Positions 7,125-15,714 of a stretch of 22,997 nt of DNA are shown in pieces (within the stretch, counting starts at the first letter, position 1; every line of letters starts with the position of its first letter). The stretch spans positions 1-22,997 of the forward strand of contig CAZSOQ010000071.1 in assembly GCA_964608495.1 (NCBI GenBank). The letters are read 5' to 3'. The translations under genes and the position numbers were made by a program. The stretch is from JAKORR01 sp964608495. GTDB lineage: Bacteria > Armatimonadota > Zipacnadia > Zipacnadales > FEN-943. The notes under the pieces were generated by a model that ran no database searches, had not been told where the DNA came from, and saw only the letters and a program-made list of their open reading frames with translations.

Positions 7125-9366
7125 CTATCGGGCGGGCCAGTCGGGAGGCATCCAGGGAGGCAGATCGGCGATGGAGGCACGGGCCCCCTCGGACGTCGGC
7201 ACGCCCCAGGCCTGGAAGAAGGGGCCCAGGTTGCGGCCCACGGTCCGCGAGAAGCGCACCAGCCACTGGTCGCGCTTCTCATCGTCGGTCCTCGGGCGCT
7301 CGTGATCGGGCAGGTCGCGGTACTCCGCGAAGACCCGCTTGTAGGCGTCCCAGCCGAAGGCCTGCTGGAGCTGCAGGTACATGATCAGCGCGAGGAAGGG
7401 GTCGCTCGTCCACTTCTCGAAGCTCGCGCCCCCCGCCAGGTACTCGCGCAGCTTCTTGGCGCGGGCTTCGGGCGTGAAGGCCGGGTGGGCGCCGTCCATG
7501 TCGCCCAGGACCTTGTCGAAGACGTAGAGGGTGAAGAGGTTGACGGTGACCTCGCCGGCGCCGCCGAAGGTCCAGTCGCCCGACTGGTGATTGTGGCCCA
7601 TCTCGTGGAAGAAGCCCCAGACGCCAAGGTGGCCGTTGGCCATGATTCGACGCCTGTCCACGAAGATGGGAGCCACGTCCAGGTGGGTCATGATGGGGTA
7701 GGCGGAGTGCATGTACCCGGCGCTGATCTGCGTGTCGGTGACGTAGCGCTCGGGGCGCGGGCGGTCGAGGGGCCGGCCGACGAGCTCCGCGCAGGAGTCC
7801 AGGACATGGTCCCAGAGCTCCATCAGCTCGACGGGGTCCTCGAGGTGGCGGACGACGGTCGAGGGCACGGTGAGGATGACCTTGCGGGTCTCGAGCTCGG
7901 CCCAGGGGGCGGGCCTGTTGCGCACCTCGGTGCGCCACTGCACGGGGTCCACCTTGCCGAGGACGAAGTGGGGCGCCTCGACGGCGCCGGCGATCTCGAC
8001 GTCCACCGTGCCCAGGGCACAGTCGGGGCGTACCTCGATGTAGATGGGGCCCCCGAAGGCGTTGGCCGTGCGCGTGACGGGCTGGGTCAGCGGGTCGCGC
8101 CGGCAGACGTCCGGCGCGCGGCGCCAGGAGTCCAGGCTCCAGAGACCGTCGTTGTGGGCGCCGGTGCGGACGAGCAGGCCCCGGTCCGCGGCGCGGTCGG
8201 GCACCCGGNNNNNNNNNNTCGATGGGCTCGCCCGGTGCCGCGTACAGGCCGGTGCTGTGCCAGGCGGGCACGCGGGTGTCCACGGAGACGGTGCGCGTCA
8301 CGCGAGGGGCATCGGCCGGGACGGGGCCGGGGAAGAGCTGGGCCGCGGGATGCGCCGTCACCTTCTCCGGGGGCAGGGACCTGAGCTCGTCCAGTTGCAG
8401 CGTCAGGGCCAGACGGGCCAGGGGGCGGTCCATCCCCAGCGGGCTGTCGGGGCCCGGCACCGCGTCGGCGGCGTAGCGGTCGCGCAGGTAGCCTAGCTGC
8501 GGCCGGAGGGTCCCGTCGGCCAGGGGAAGGTTACGCGCGGCGGTGGTGAGCACGGTGGAGGCCTGGGCCAGGTCCTCCTTGGATAGCGCCCTGGCGCCCT
8601 GGCCTTGCAGAGCATCGAGGGCCAGGCCGGCGTGGATGAGGGCGTCGGGCCGGCTCGTGGTGTCGAAGCCCGTCGGGCACGTGCGCCTGAGCATGACGTC
8701 GGTCCAGGCCAGGCCCGCCGGGGCGAGGAGCCGGTTGCCCGGGTGATCGGCCGCCATGGTCATGCCCGGGTGCAACTGCAGCCAGCCCCAGCCGGTGTCG
8801 GCCGCGAGGAGCCCGCCGCCCGCGGTGAGGAAATCGGTGATCGCCGTGGCTTGCTCGGGCGCGGACGCGGCGTTGGGATGCAGGCAGAGGACGGTGAAGC
8901 CGTCAAGCTGCGTCCACCAGTCGGGGCCGTCGAGGGCCTGGGCGGAGAGCCCGCGCTGCTTGAGGAAGTCGAGCAGGTCGGGCTGCTGGTGAAGGGCGAC
9001 GCGTGGGGCCGCGTCTCCCGAGGCCCAGCGCACGGCGTTCTCGAGGAGCCTGCCCGTGTCGGCGTGCTGGAGGGCGTCGCGCGAGAAGTAGCCGTCGTGC
9101 CCGAAGGCGACACACCGGCCGCGGCCGCGACGGGCAGCCGCGACCACGGCCTCGCGGGCGTCCCTGCCGGCGCGGCCGATCACCACGGGGGAGGCATCCG
9201 GGCCGTAGACCGAGAGCGAGCCGGGCGCCCCCGGGGCTGCGATGACGGACACGCCGTCGAGGAGGGCCTCCACGTCCTGCTCGGCGGCGCGCGCGGCGGG
9301 AAGCCCGACGGCGGCCACGAGCGCCAGGAGGCTCAGAGCTAGCGCTATCTTGCCGAATCTTGCCAA
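7125..9366 (-). CDS. Secreted M60-family (enhancin/mucinase-type) metallopeptidase, interrupted by assembly gap
   Basis: About 745 residues once the gap is closed. The signal peptide is MARFGKIALALSLLALVAAV followed by GLPAARA. Residues about 35-300 look like a non-catalytic glutamine-amidotransferase-like accessory region (HDGYFSRDALQHADTGRLLENAVRW). The M60 domain begins near PAWHSTGLYAAPGEPI, crosses the gap, and continues GLLVRTGAHND ... ANAFGGPIYIEV. The zinc site HEMGHNHQ is at 7593-7607, with GAGEVTVNLF supplying the downstream Glu. Family members cleave O-glycosylated, mucin-like proteins outside the cell. TTG 9366 is preferred because AGGGGG lies 9 bases upstream and it gives a compact signal peptide; TTG 9405 is an alternative. 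Two bases before and one base after the gap are left over, so the true gap must be a multiple of three, not ten. It is divergent from the LamG operon. Confidence 0.9.
8209..8218. other. Assembly gap, 10 N
   Basis: Ten N inside the M60 gene. The coding frame differs on the two sides, which shows that ten is a placeholder length. In M60 relatives the stretch between APGEPI and GLLVRxG is short, so only a few codons are probably missing. Confidence 0.98.
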
Positions 9367-9646
9367 GTCGCCATTCCCCCTGGGATGCGGAACCTGCGTG
9401 GGCAACGCGACCCTTAGCCCCTGCGCACCGCGCCAGGGCGTCGGTGAGCGTTAGGCGTACCGGAGGCGGTTCCTTTATCCTACCATGTTATAGATTGTTA
9501 TACCCCTTTCGCGTGGCGTCCGGCGGTGGGCGAGGCGAAGCAGGGGTGCGGAGAAGGGCGCGGCCTACGAGGGGCGGCAGGAGGGGCGGGCCTTGGCGGG
9601 AAGAGTGGGAGGGCCGCGCGAGGCCCTGCCCAGGAGGCGAAGCCCC
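9367..9646. promoter_or_regulatory. Divergent promoter region between M60 and the LamG operon, with phased direct repeat
   Basis: An AT-rich island (about 9470-9510) in otherwise GC-rich DNA marks the likely promoters. TGTTATA occurs twice, at 9486-9492 and 9496-9502, exactly 10 bases apart, so both copies face the same side of the helix. TATAGA (9489-9494, plus) and TAGGAT (minus, about 9482-9477) are -10-like, but no good -35 partner was found. This region probably co-regulates the peptidase and the three-gene operon. Confidence 0.5.
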
Positions 9647-11305
9647 ATGGTTGGTGTGCTGCCGATGCTGGCGGCGTGGCTGGTCGTCGCCGCGCCGCCG
9701 GGGGATGTGGTGCTGGTCAGCTTCGACGGCGACACGCCCAGCGCTGAGGTGAACAGCTTCGGCGGCGGCGAGGTGGGGAGGGTCGCGGACTTCCGCCTGA
9801 CGCCACCCGGCGGGGGATGCCCGAGCAACCCGGCGGGGCGTGCGCTGGACGCGGGCTTCAGCGACGGCACGGCGGGGGGACGGCTGGTCTTCGGCCTGCC
9901 GAAGGACGCCGACCTGCGGCAGGGGACGGTGGAGCTGTGGTTCAGGCCACGCTGGGCCACGGGTGCGCGCGAGGGCCACACGCTGTTCCAGATCAAGCTG
10001 CAGGGGGGCGTGTGGAACGGCATCTGGCTGGGGTACCACGGCACCATCGGGCCGACGACCGAGGCCTTCGGGGCGAACATCATGGACGGGCTGGACCATC
10101 CGTGCTACGTCCATGACGCCAAGACGCTGGGCTGGGAGCCGGGGGTGTGGCACCACGTGGCCTTCACGTGGACGCAGCGGTCGGAGTACCTCTTCGTGGA
10201 CGGGGGCCTGGTGGCCCAGTTGCCGCTGCCCCAGCCGCTCCAGATCAGGGGCAACGAGGGGGAGCTGTGGATCGGGGCGCGCTACCCCAGCGGGGGCTGG
10301 CCGGCGGGTGGCCTGATAGACGAGTTCCGGTTCTGCAACGTGCCGCTATACTCGCCCGACGCGCCGCCGCGACCCGGCGAGCGCCCCACGGCCGACCTCG
10401 GGCTGGGGCTGGCCGCGCTGCGGACGGGCGCGGAGGCGACGGCCGATGCCACCAGCCCTCCCGTGCAGCTTCGCGGGGACGTGCCGGCGCTTCACGACGG
10501 ATGGTACGGCGAGCCGGCGACGCGCGTGGGGGGCGCGGGCAAGGGTCTGGTCTGGGTGGAGCTGCCGCGGGAGGAGCAGGTCGCGGCCTTCGAGTGGAGC
10601 CGCGATGGATCGCCCTACGCGGGCGAGCAGGGGCAGGGCTACGCGCGCCTGATGCCCTGGCCGCGGGATTTCGTCGTCGAGGTGAGCGAGGACGGCGAGA
10701 CGTGGCAGGAGGTCTACGGCGCCGAGGCCTTCGACATATCGCCCCAGTATGTTGCCGAGCATGAGAACCTGCGCTTCCGCCACGACTTCGGGCCGCGCGC
10801 GGCGCGCCACGTGCGGATGCGGATCCTGGCCGGGCCGAGGGGCAATCCGGCCCCTCAGCTCGACGAGGTGGCGGTGTACGCCGCCGATGGGCGGAGCCTG
10901 GCGCGTGAGGACGGTGCACGGGTGTTCTCGGACCTGACGATGATGACGGTGGAGCACGAGCCTTCGCTGGCGCTGGATGGACGCTGGGGAGAAGAGAGCT
11001 GCTGGCGTTCGGCCACGCCGGGGCGTGGGGTCTTGACCGTGAAGCTGCCGGAGCCGGCCGAGGTGAGCCGGGTGGTCTTCAGCCGCAGCCGCGAGGGCCT
11101 GGAGAGCGACGGGACGCCCTCGGCGGGACGGGTGGAGGTGAGCGCGGACGGTGAGGAGTGGCAGGCCGTGGGAGGGATCTCGGGGGCCGACCCCAAGCCG
11201 CGCGAGGTGGCCTTCGCGCCGCGGCAGGCGCGGTTCGTGCGCCTGGTGATCACGGCGACTACCGACGGAAGGGAGCCTGCGGTAGATGACTTGCGTCTTT
11301 ACTGA
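9647..11305 (+). CDS. Secreted LamG + twin discoidin (F5/8 type C-like) carbohydrate-binding protein
   Basis: 552 residues beginning with a short signal peptide (MVGVLPMLAAWLVVAA). Residues about 55-240 form a concanavalin/LamG-type fold: GTVELWFRPRW, WHHVAFTWT, SEYLFVDGGLVAQLPLP, GGLIDEFRFCN. Two discoidin-like modules follow (about 280-420 and 430-552), recognised by WVELPREEQVAAFEWSRDG ... FVVEVSEDGETWQEVYG ... ARHVRMRILA and LTVKLPEPAEVSRVVFSRS ... RVEVSADGEEWQAVGG ... ARFVRLVITA. Such modules bind sugars or glycoproteins and no catalytic domain is visible. ATG 9647 is chosen because AGGAGG lies 9 bases upstream. The stop overlaps the next gene's start by 20 bases, showing an operon. The likely job is attachment to, or recognition of, the glycan attacked by its neighbours. 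Confidence 0.85.
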   Translation: MVGVLPMLAAWLVVAAPPGDVVLVSFDGDTPSAEVNSFGGGEVGRVADFRLTPPGGGCPSNPAGRALDAGFSDGTAGGRLVFGLPKDADLRQGTVELWFRPRWATGAREGHTLFQIKLQGGVWNGIWLGYHGTIGPTTEAFGANIMDGLDHPCYVHDAKTLGWEPGVWHHVAFTWTQRSEYLFVDGGLVAQLPLPQPLQIRGNEGELWIGARYPSGGWPAGGLIDEFRFCNVPLYSPDAPPRPGERPTADLGLGLAALRTGAEATADATSPPVQLRGDVPALHDGWYGEPATRVGGAGKGLVWVELPREEQVAAFEWSRDGSPYAGEQGQGYARLMPWPRDFVVEVSEDGETWQEVYGAEAFDISPQYVAEHENLRFRHDFGPRAARHVRMRILAGPRGNPAPQLDEVAVYAADGRSLAREDGARVFSDLTMMTVEHEPSLALDGRWGEESCWRSATPGRGVLTVKLPEPAEVSRVVFSRSREGLESDGTPSAGRVEVSADGEEWQAVGGISGADPKPREVAFAPRQARFVRLVITATTDGREPAVDDLRLY

Positions 11306-13379
11306 GCGGCTGAGAACCGCGATGCTGTGCCTCGCCCTGCTGGTCGCCCTGGGCCCGAGGGCGGTCGCCGAGAGCTTCGAGTTCGCGATGCCGGCGCAGG
11401 GCGCGCGATTCGCCGTTGATCTCAGCCACGGGAATCTGGCCGCCGCGAGCCTGGAAGGCCGGACTGTGGCGGCCGACTGCGAGGACGAATACTGGCTCGA
11501 AGGCGAGGACGGCTCGATCGCGGCGCGCTCGACCGAGGCAGAGGACGAGGTGCTCAGCGTGGACAGGGCGGGCAAGCGCCTGGTGCTGCGCTGCCGGAAC
11601 GCGAAGGTGGGCGTGACGGTGATCAAGACCTACGAGGCGGGGCCGCTGCCGGCTGCACTGCGCAAGACCGTGGCCGTCGAGCCCTTCCCGCAGCGGGGAG
11701 TGCTGCACGTCTTCTCCCGCGTGCGCCTGGGCGAGGCGCTGAGGGAGCAGGCGCTGCTGTATACTCCGCGCCAGTCGTGGGGCGGGAAGACGCTGCTCTT
11801 CGGCGTGCGCCAGCTGTCGGAGATCACGGAGCCGGTCACGTGCAGCTCGGGGTGGGACAACCGCTTCGTGACGGCCTTCGGGCGCGACCGCACGTGGTCG
11901 CTGGCTCACTGGCGGTCGCTGGTGGACGGGGTCTGGGTGGCGGAGAGCGGAGTGATCGCGTCCTGGGGGAAGGAGAGTCCGGTTGCGCTCACGTACCTGC
12001 CGGACGGATGGCGCTTCCGTCTGCTGCTGTGCCTGGAGAAGGAAGCCGCGAGCGCGTCGGCGGACTACGTGCTGGAGCGTGGGGACTGGTATGACGCCTG
12101 GGCGGCCTACAGGCGGTTGCCCGGCTATCGCGGCACCTACGCGCACCTGGACGACATGCCGCAGTGGTGCCGGAAGGTGAAGTACGGCGCCTTCTGGGCG
12201 CCGCCCGACTACGGCTCGGCCGCCGAGACGATGAAGAGGCTGTGCGAGCGCCTGGGCGACGACGCCTATGTCACCGTCGGGATCTTCGGCTGGTCGCTGG
12301 ACGGCGACTACGAGACCGAGCGCCCCTTCATGATGGAGACCCTGGGGATGGTGATGGCGCCGGACTTCTTCAGGCGCAGCGTGGCCGCCCTCCAGGAGCA
12401 CCCGCGCGTGAAGGCAGGGCCCTACATCCAGGGCGGGCTGATCGATTCGGTGTCGCAGTGCTACAGGGACCATCCCGAGTGGGTGATCCACGGGGCCGAC
12501 GGGAAGCCTTTCAACTCGGGATTCGCGGACAACGCCGTGGGCAGCATGTACATGGGCAGCCCGCGGATCGAGGAGTGGGTGAGCCATCACGTCGCGCGCA
12601 TCCGCGCCGTGTGCGAGGCCTATGACTGCGGCTACGTCTACCTCGACGGCGGGGGGTACAGCGAGCTGGTGGACGGGCTGCGGCGGCAACACATCAGCTT
12701 CGCGGACAAGGGGCGGCTGAACAAGCGCGTCTTCGAGGCCGTGCGGTCCACGGGGCGGGAACGCGGGCTGCTGATCAACCGGCAGAACGGGCCGAACGCC
12801 GACATGAGCTGGCTCGAATGTGGGTACTTCAGCCCCGGGCAGCCGTGGCGCGACACCGTGGACTTCTGCTTCGACACCGAGTGCCAGCAGGACCCGCGGT
12901 ACACGCTCGAGCCGCTCTACTGGTCGGACAACGACCGGTACCTGGCGATGTGCATGTGCTTCGGGTTCACGCCCTGCGGCGACCCGAGCCCCGAGAAGCC
13001 TGACGAGACGTGGCGGGCCATCGAGATGGCGTGGCGGATGAAGCCCGCGTCGCTGGTCCTGGACTCGACGGCGACGGCGCCGGTGTGGTGGCGGGACGAG
13101 GTGCCGGTGGTGAGCTTTGCCGAGCGGCTCGGAGACGAGGTGGTCGTGCCGGTGCTCAACTTCGGCGAGGAGCCCGAGGTGACGCTGAGCGTGAGCCTGG
13201 GGGCCGTGGGGCTGGTGGAGGACGGGCCGGTCGAGGCGGAGGTGTACCGCCCGCTGCTGTCGGCGGAGATGGAGAGCCTGGGACGGGCGCGGCCCGTGGA
13301 GGGCAGGATCACGCTGCCGGTCCGGGTACCGCCGTCGTGGCGCGGGGTGACCTTCGTCACGCTCCGCGGCCGGGCCTGA
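11286..13379 (+). CDS. Secreted glycosidase-like TIM-barrel protein (clan GH-D/GH36-like architecture)
   Basis: 697 residues. The signal peptide is MTCVFTERLRTAMLCLALLVAL followed by GPRAVA. Residues about 30-280 are a beta-rich N-terminal domain; a probable (beta/alpha)8 barrel follows from about 290 (QWCRKVKYGAFWAPPDYGSAAETMKRLCERLG, YVTVGIFGWSLDGDYE). CGYVYLDGGGYSELVDGL puts Asp454 at the end of a strand, the position of the nucleophile in GH36/GH31-type barrels. A C-terminal beta domain (about 600-697) completes the alpha-galactosidase-like layout. Sugar hydrolysis is inferred from architecture; the family is not one I can name. The start overlaps the upstream gene by 20 bases with GGGAG ahead of it, so translation is probably coupled; ATG 11322 would leave a signal peptide without a basic N-region. 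Confidence 0.8.
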   Translation: MTCVFTERLRTAMLCLALLVALGPRAVAESFEFAMPAQGARFAVDLSHGNLAAASLEGRTVAADCEDEYWLEGEDGSIAARSTEAEDEVLSVDRAGKRLVLRCRNAKVGVTVIKTYEAGPLPAALRKTVAVEPFPQRGVLHVFSRVRLGEALREQALLYTPRQSWGGKTLLFGVRQLSEITEPVTCSSGWDNRFVTAFGRDRTWSLAHWRSLVDGVWVAESGVIASWGKESPVALTYLPDGWRFRLLLCLEKEAASASADYVLERGDWYDAWAAYRRLPGYRGTYAHLDDMPQWCRKVKYGAFWAPPDYGSAAETMKRLCERLGDDAYVTVGIFGWSLDGDYETERPFMMETLGMVMAPDFFRRSVAALQEHPRVKAGPYIQGGLIDSVSQCYRDHPEWVIHGADGKPFNSGFADNAVGSMYMGSPRIEEWVSHHVARIRAVCEAYDCGYVYLDGGGYSELVDGLRRQHISFADKGRLNKRVFEAVRSTGRERGLLINRQNGPNADMSWLECGYFSPGQPWRDTVDFCFDTECQQDPRYTLEPLYWSDNDRYLAMCMCFGFTPCGDPSPEKPDETWRAIEMAWRMKPASLVLDSTATAPVWWRDEVPVVSFAERLGDEVVVPVLNFGEEPEVTLSVSLGAVGLVEDGPVEAEVYRPLLSAEMESLGRARPVEGRITLPVRVPPSWRGVTFVTLRGRA

Positions 13380-13495
13380 GCGGGCGCCGGGAAGGGGCTT
13401 GACGACGGCGCGAGAGGGCGCTGGAAGGGCCGTGTCCGCGCAGCCCGGCGGCACGGCGGCCCGGAACCGACACTTGCCGACGGGAGTGATAAGCA

Positions 13496-15628
13496 GTGGC
13501 CCACAAGCCCGGCACGCGCATGCTCTTCTGCGACTGGCACATGCCCAACTTCCTGCCGGAGATCAGGATTGACTACGACGAGTACTTCGATGAGGTGCGG
13601 CGGACGGGGGCGCAGACGCTCATCTTCATGGCCAAGACGGCGCACGGGGCCTGCCTGTTCCCCAGCGAGGTGGGCGTGACCAACCGCACGATGGCGGGCG
13701 ACCTCTTCGGCGAGATTGCGGGCCGGGCCAAGGCCCAGGGCCTGGAGTTCATCGCCTACTATAACGTGGTGCTGAGCTGGGAACTGGGCCGACTGCACCC
13801 GGAGTGGAGCCAGCTAGACCGCGAGGGGCGGCCGCTGCGCATGTTTCTGTACCCCTGCTCGTGCATGAGCAACGATGAGTTCGCGGACTACGTGGGCGCG
13901 CACATGGCGGAGATCGTGCGCAAGTATCCGATAGACGGTTTCTTCCTGGACCTGCAGTACTTCGCGCCCGAGGGCTGCTTCTGCGTGTCCTGCCGGCGGA
14001 TGTTCCGCGAGCGGTTCGGGTATGACCTGGCGCCGGGAGCCTTCGAGGCGGCCCAGTGGCTCGACCTGTATACCTACCAGGCCGAGGTGCGGGAGCGGTT
14101 CATCGCGGCGCTGAGGGAGCGGTGCGACGCCGAGAGGGCATCCGGGCCCGCGAGGCCGGGCCTGAGCTGGTCATGGAACGGCTCGGGCAGCCCCTTCTCG
14201 ATTTCGGCGACGCTGCACCACGGGGCCGACTATCTCTCGACCGAAGCGCACCCGCCGGAGTACCTGCACGCCGACCACGCCACGCGGTACTGCGAGGGGC
14301 TGGGCAAGCCCTTCACGCTGTTCATGCCCGAGAGCCAGGGGTCGTGGGGCGACTGGACCGTCACGACGCCGGAGACGATCAAGGGGCTGTCGGCGATCGC
14401 GCTGGCCCACGGCGGCTCGCTGAACGTGAACCATGTGCCGTACCCCTGCGGCGACCACGGGGGAAAGGTGCCGCGTGTGGTGTGGGACACGATCGCCGAG
14501 GTCTTCGCCTGGGTGGCGGAGCGGGAGCGCTTCTGCACGGGGAAGAGACCGGTGCCGGTGGTGGCCGTGCTGCACTCGGCTCACAACGCCCGGATGCTCC
14601 AGGCCCTGGCGAGGGCCGGCAAGGGCGGCCACTGGGCAGGGGAGACCTACGGCAACGAGCACGCCCTGGCGCAGTTGCTGATGGAGACGCACGTGCCCTG
14701 GGAGCTGCGCCAGGAGGACGTGCCGCTGGAGGAACTGCGGGGGTACGAGCTGGTGATCCTGCCCTACGTGCCCTACGTCAGCGGGGAGCTGGCCGGGAGA
14801 TTGAGGGCCTATGTGGACGGGGGAGGGAAGCTGCTGGCCTCGTACCACACGTCCCTGTTCGGCGAGTGCGGGGAGCGGCTGGGGAACTTCACGCTGGCGG
14901 ACCTGTTTGGGGTGGACTACGTGGAGGAGTCGCGGTACAGCGTGTCCTACCTGGACAGGCTGGACGAGCTCTTCCGCCCGGACGTGCCGGACATGCCCCT
15001 GCTGCTCAAGGATGCCGCTAGCGTGAGGTCGTCTGCGGCCCCGGGGCTGAACCCGGCGAACCACGTGCTGTACTGCCGGCCGCGCGGCGGGGCCAGGGCG
15101 CTGGCCTACATCGCGGACCCGATCATCGAGAGCAACTTCGAGACGGGGTACTACGTCTACCACGACCACGCGCCACCGGGCTATGGGACCGAGTACCCTG
15201 GGATCGTCGTGAACACCTGCGGGCAGGGGCGGGTCGTGTACATGCCCGTGCCCTTGTTCCAGGCCTACCGGTCGAAGAAGAGTCCCTTCCTCAAGCGGCT
15301 GTTCGCGAAGCTCGTGGGCGACGTGCTAGGGGTGTCGGAGAGGATACGGCTGCAGGCGCCGGTCTCGGTGAAGACGTCGCTTCAGCAGGACGAGGAAGGC
15401 TGGCTTCTGCACCTGGTGCACTTGCAGAAGGAAACGGACAGCATGTACGTGGACAGCTTCCAGCGGAGCGACGCGATCGCCGTGCGGGTGCGGCCGGGCT
15501 GGCCGGTGGCGGCGGTCGAGGAGTGCGTAAGCGGGCGGGCGCTCGAGTTCCACAGCCGCGACGGGTGGACCGAGGTGACGATCCCGGGCGTGAGGGACCA
15601 TCTGATCGTGCGATTCGGGCGGGCATGA
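13496..15628 (+). CDS. Hypothetical glycosyl hydrolase 6-like protein with GH42-type trimerisation domain
   Basis: 710 residues with no signal peptide, so probably cytoplasmic. Residues about 1-340 form a barrel like Pfam 'hypothetical glycosyl hydrolase 6': RIDYDEYFDEVRRTGAQTLI, HGACLFPSEVG, GLEFIAYYNVV, and IDGFFLDLQYF with Asp152 at a strand end. The motif CFCVSCRRMF after it (C161, C163, C166) is often seen in these barrels and could bind metal. Residues about 345-510 resemble the beta-galactosidase (GH42) middle/trimerisation domain: VVAVLHSAHNARM, YELVILPYVPYVSGELAGRLRAYVDGGGKLLASYHTSLFGE. A beta domain ends the protein. It probably acts on oligosaccharides after uptake; substrate unknown. 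GTG 13496 has GGGAG 9 bases upstream. The 116-base gap from the upstream gene contains a possible hairpin GCCGTG/CACGGC (13429-13457). Confidence 0.85.
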   Translation: MAHKPGTRMLFCDWHMPNFLPEIRIDYDEYFDEVRRTGAQTLIFMAKTAHGACLFPSEVGVTNRTMAGDLFGEIAGRAKAQGLEFIAYYNVVLSWELGRLHPEWSQLDREGRPLRMFLYPCSCMSNDEFADYVGAHMAEIVRKYPIDGFFLDLQYFAPEGCFCVSCRRMFRERFGYDLAPGAFEAAQWLDLYTYQAEVRERFIAALRERCDAERASGPARPGLSWSWNGSGSPFSISATLHHGADYLSTEAHPPEYLHADHATRYCEGLGKPFTLFMPESQGSWGDWTVTTPETIKGLSAIALAHGGSLNVNHVPYPCGDHGGKVPRVVWDTIAEVFAWVAERERFCTGKRPVPVVAVLHSAHNARMLQALARAGKGGHWAGETYGNEHALAQLLMETHVPWELRQEDVPLEELRGYELVILPYVPYVSGELAGRLRAYVDGGGKLLASYHTSLFGECGERLGNFTLADLFGVDYVEESRYSVSYLDRLDELFRPDVPDMPLLLKDAASVRSSAAPGLNPANHVLYCRPRGGARALAYIADPIIESNFETGYYVYHDHAPPGYGTEYPGIVVNTCGQGRVVYMPVPLFQAYRSKKSPFLKRLFAKLVGDVLGVSERIRLQAPVSVKTSLQQDEEGWLLHLVHLQKETDSMYVDSFQRSDAIAVRVRPGWPVAAVEECVSGRALEFHSRDGWTEVTIPGVRDHLIVRFGRA

Positions 15629-15714
15629 GAGACCCGGCCACGCCCGGGCCTGGCACAGCCGCACCCGCGGGCGAGATGCGTCCACGCCTCGGGCGTAGGC
15701 GCCAGGAGCGGGCG

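Noticed and set aside
6824..7282. Minus-strand frame containing MSESDLVPMARAACTGYG
   Set aside because: Overlaps the end of the M60 gene in another frame; the ATG near 6968 has GGAGG either too close or too far, and the peptide shows no domain.
7279..9405. Continuous frame running through the N gap
   Set aside because: Beyond the gap it is out of register with the true M60 frame; continuity is an artefact of the ten-N placeholder.
11259..13454. 731-codon minus-strand frame opposite the secreted barrel gene
   Set aside because: Shadow frame with the same compositional signature; no ribosome-binding site or domain.
15641..15673. CGCCCG/CGGGCG inverted repeat between convergent genes
   Set aside because: A long loop and short GC-only arms are expected by chance at this composition; no T-run.
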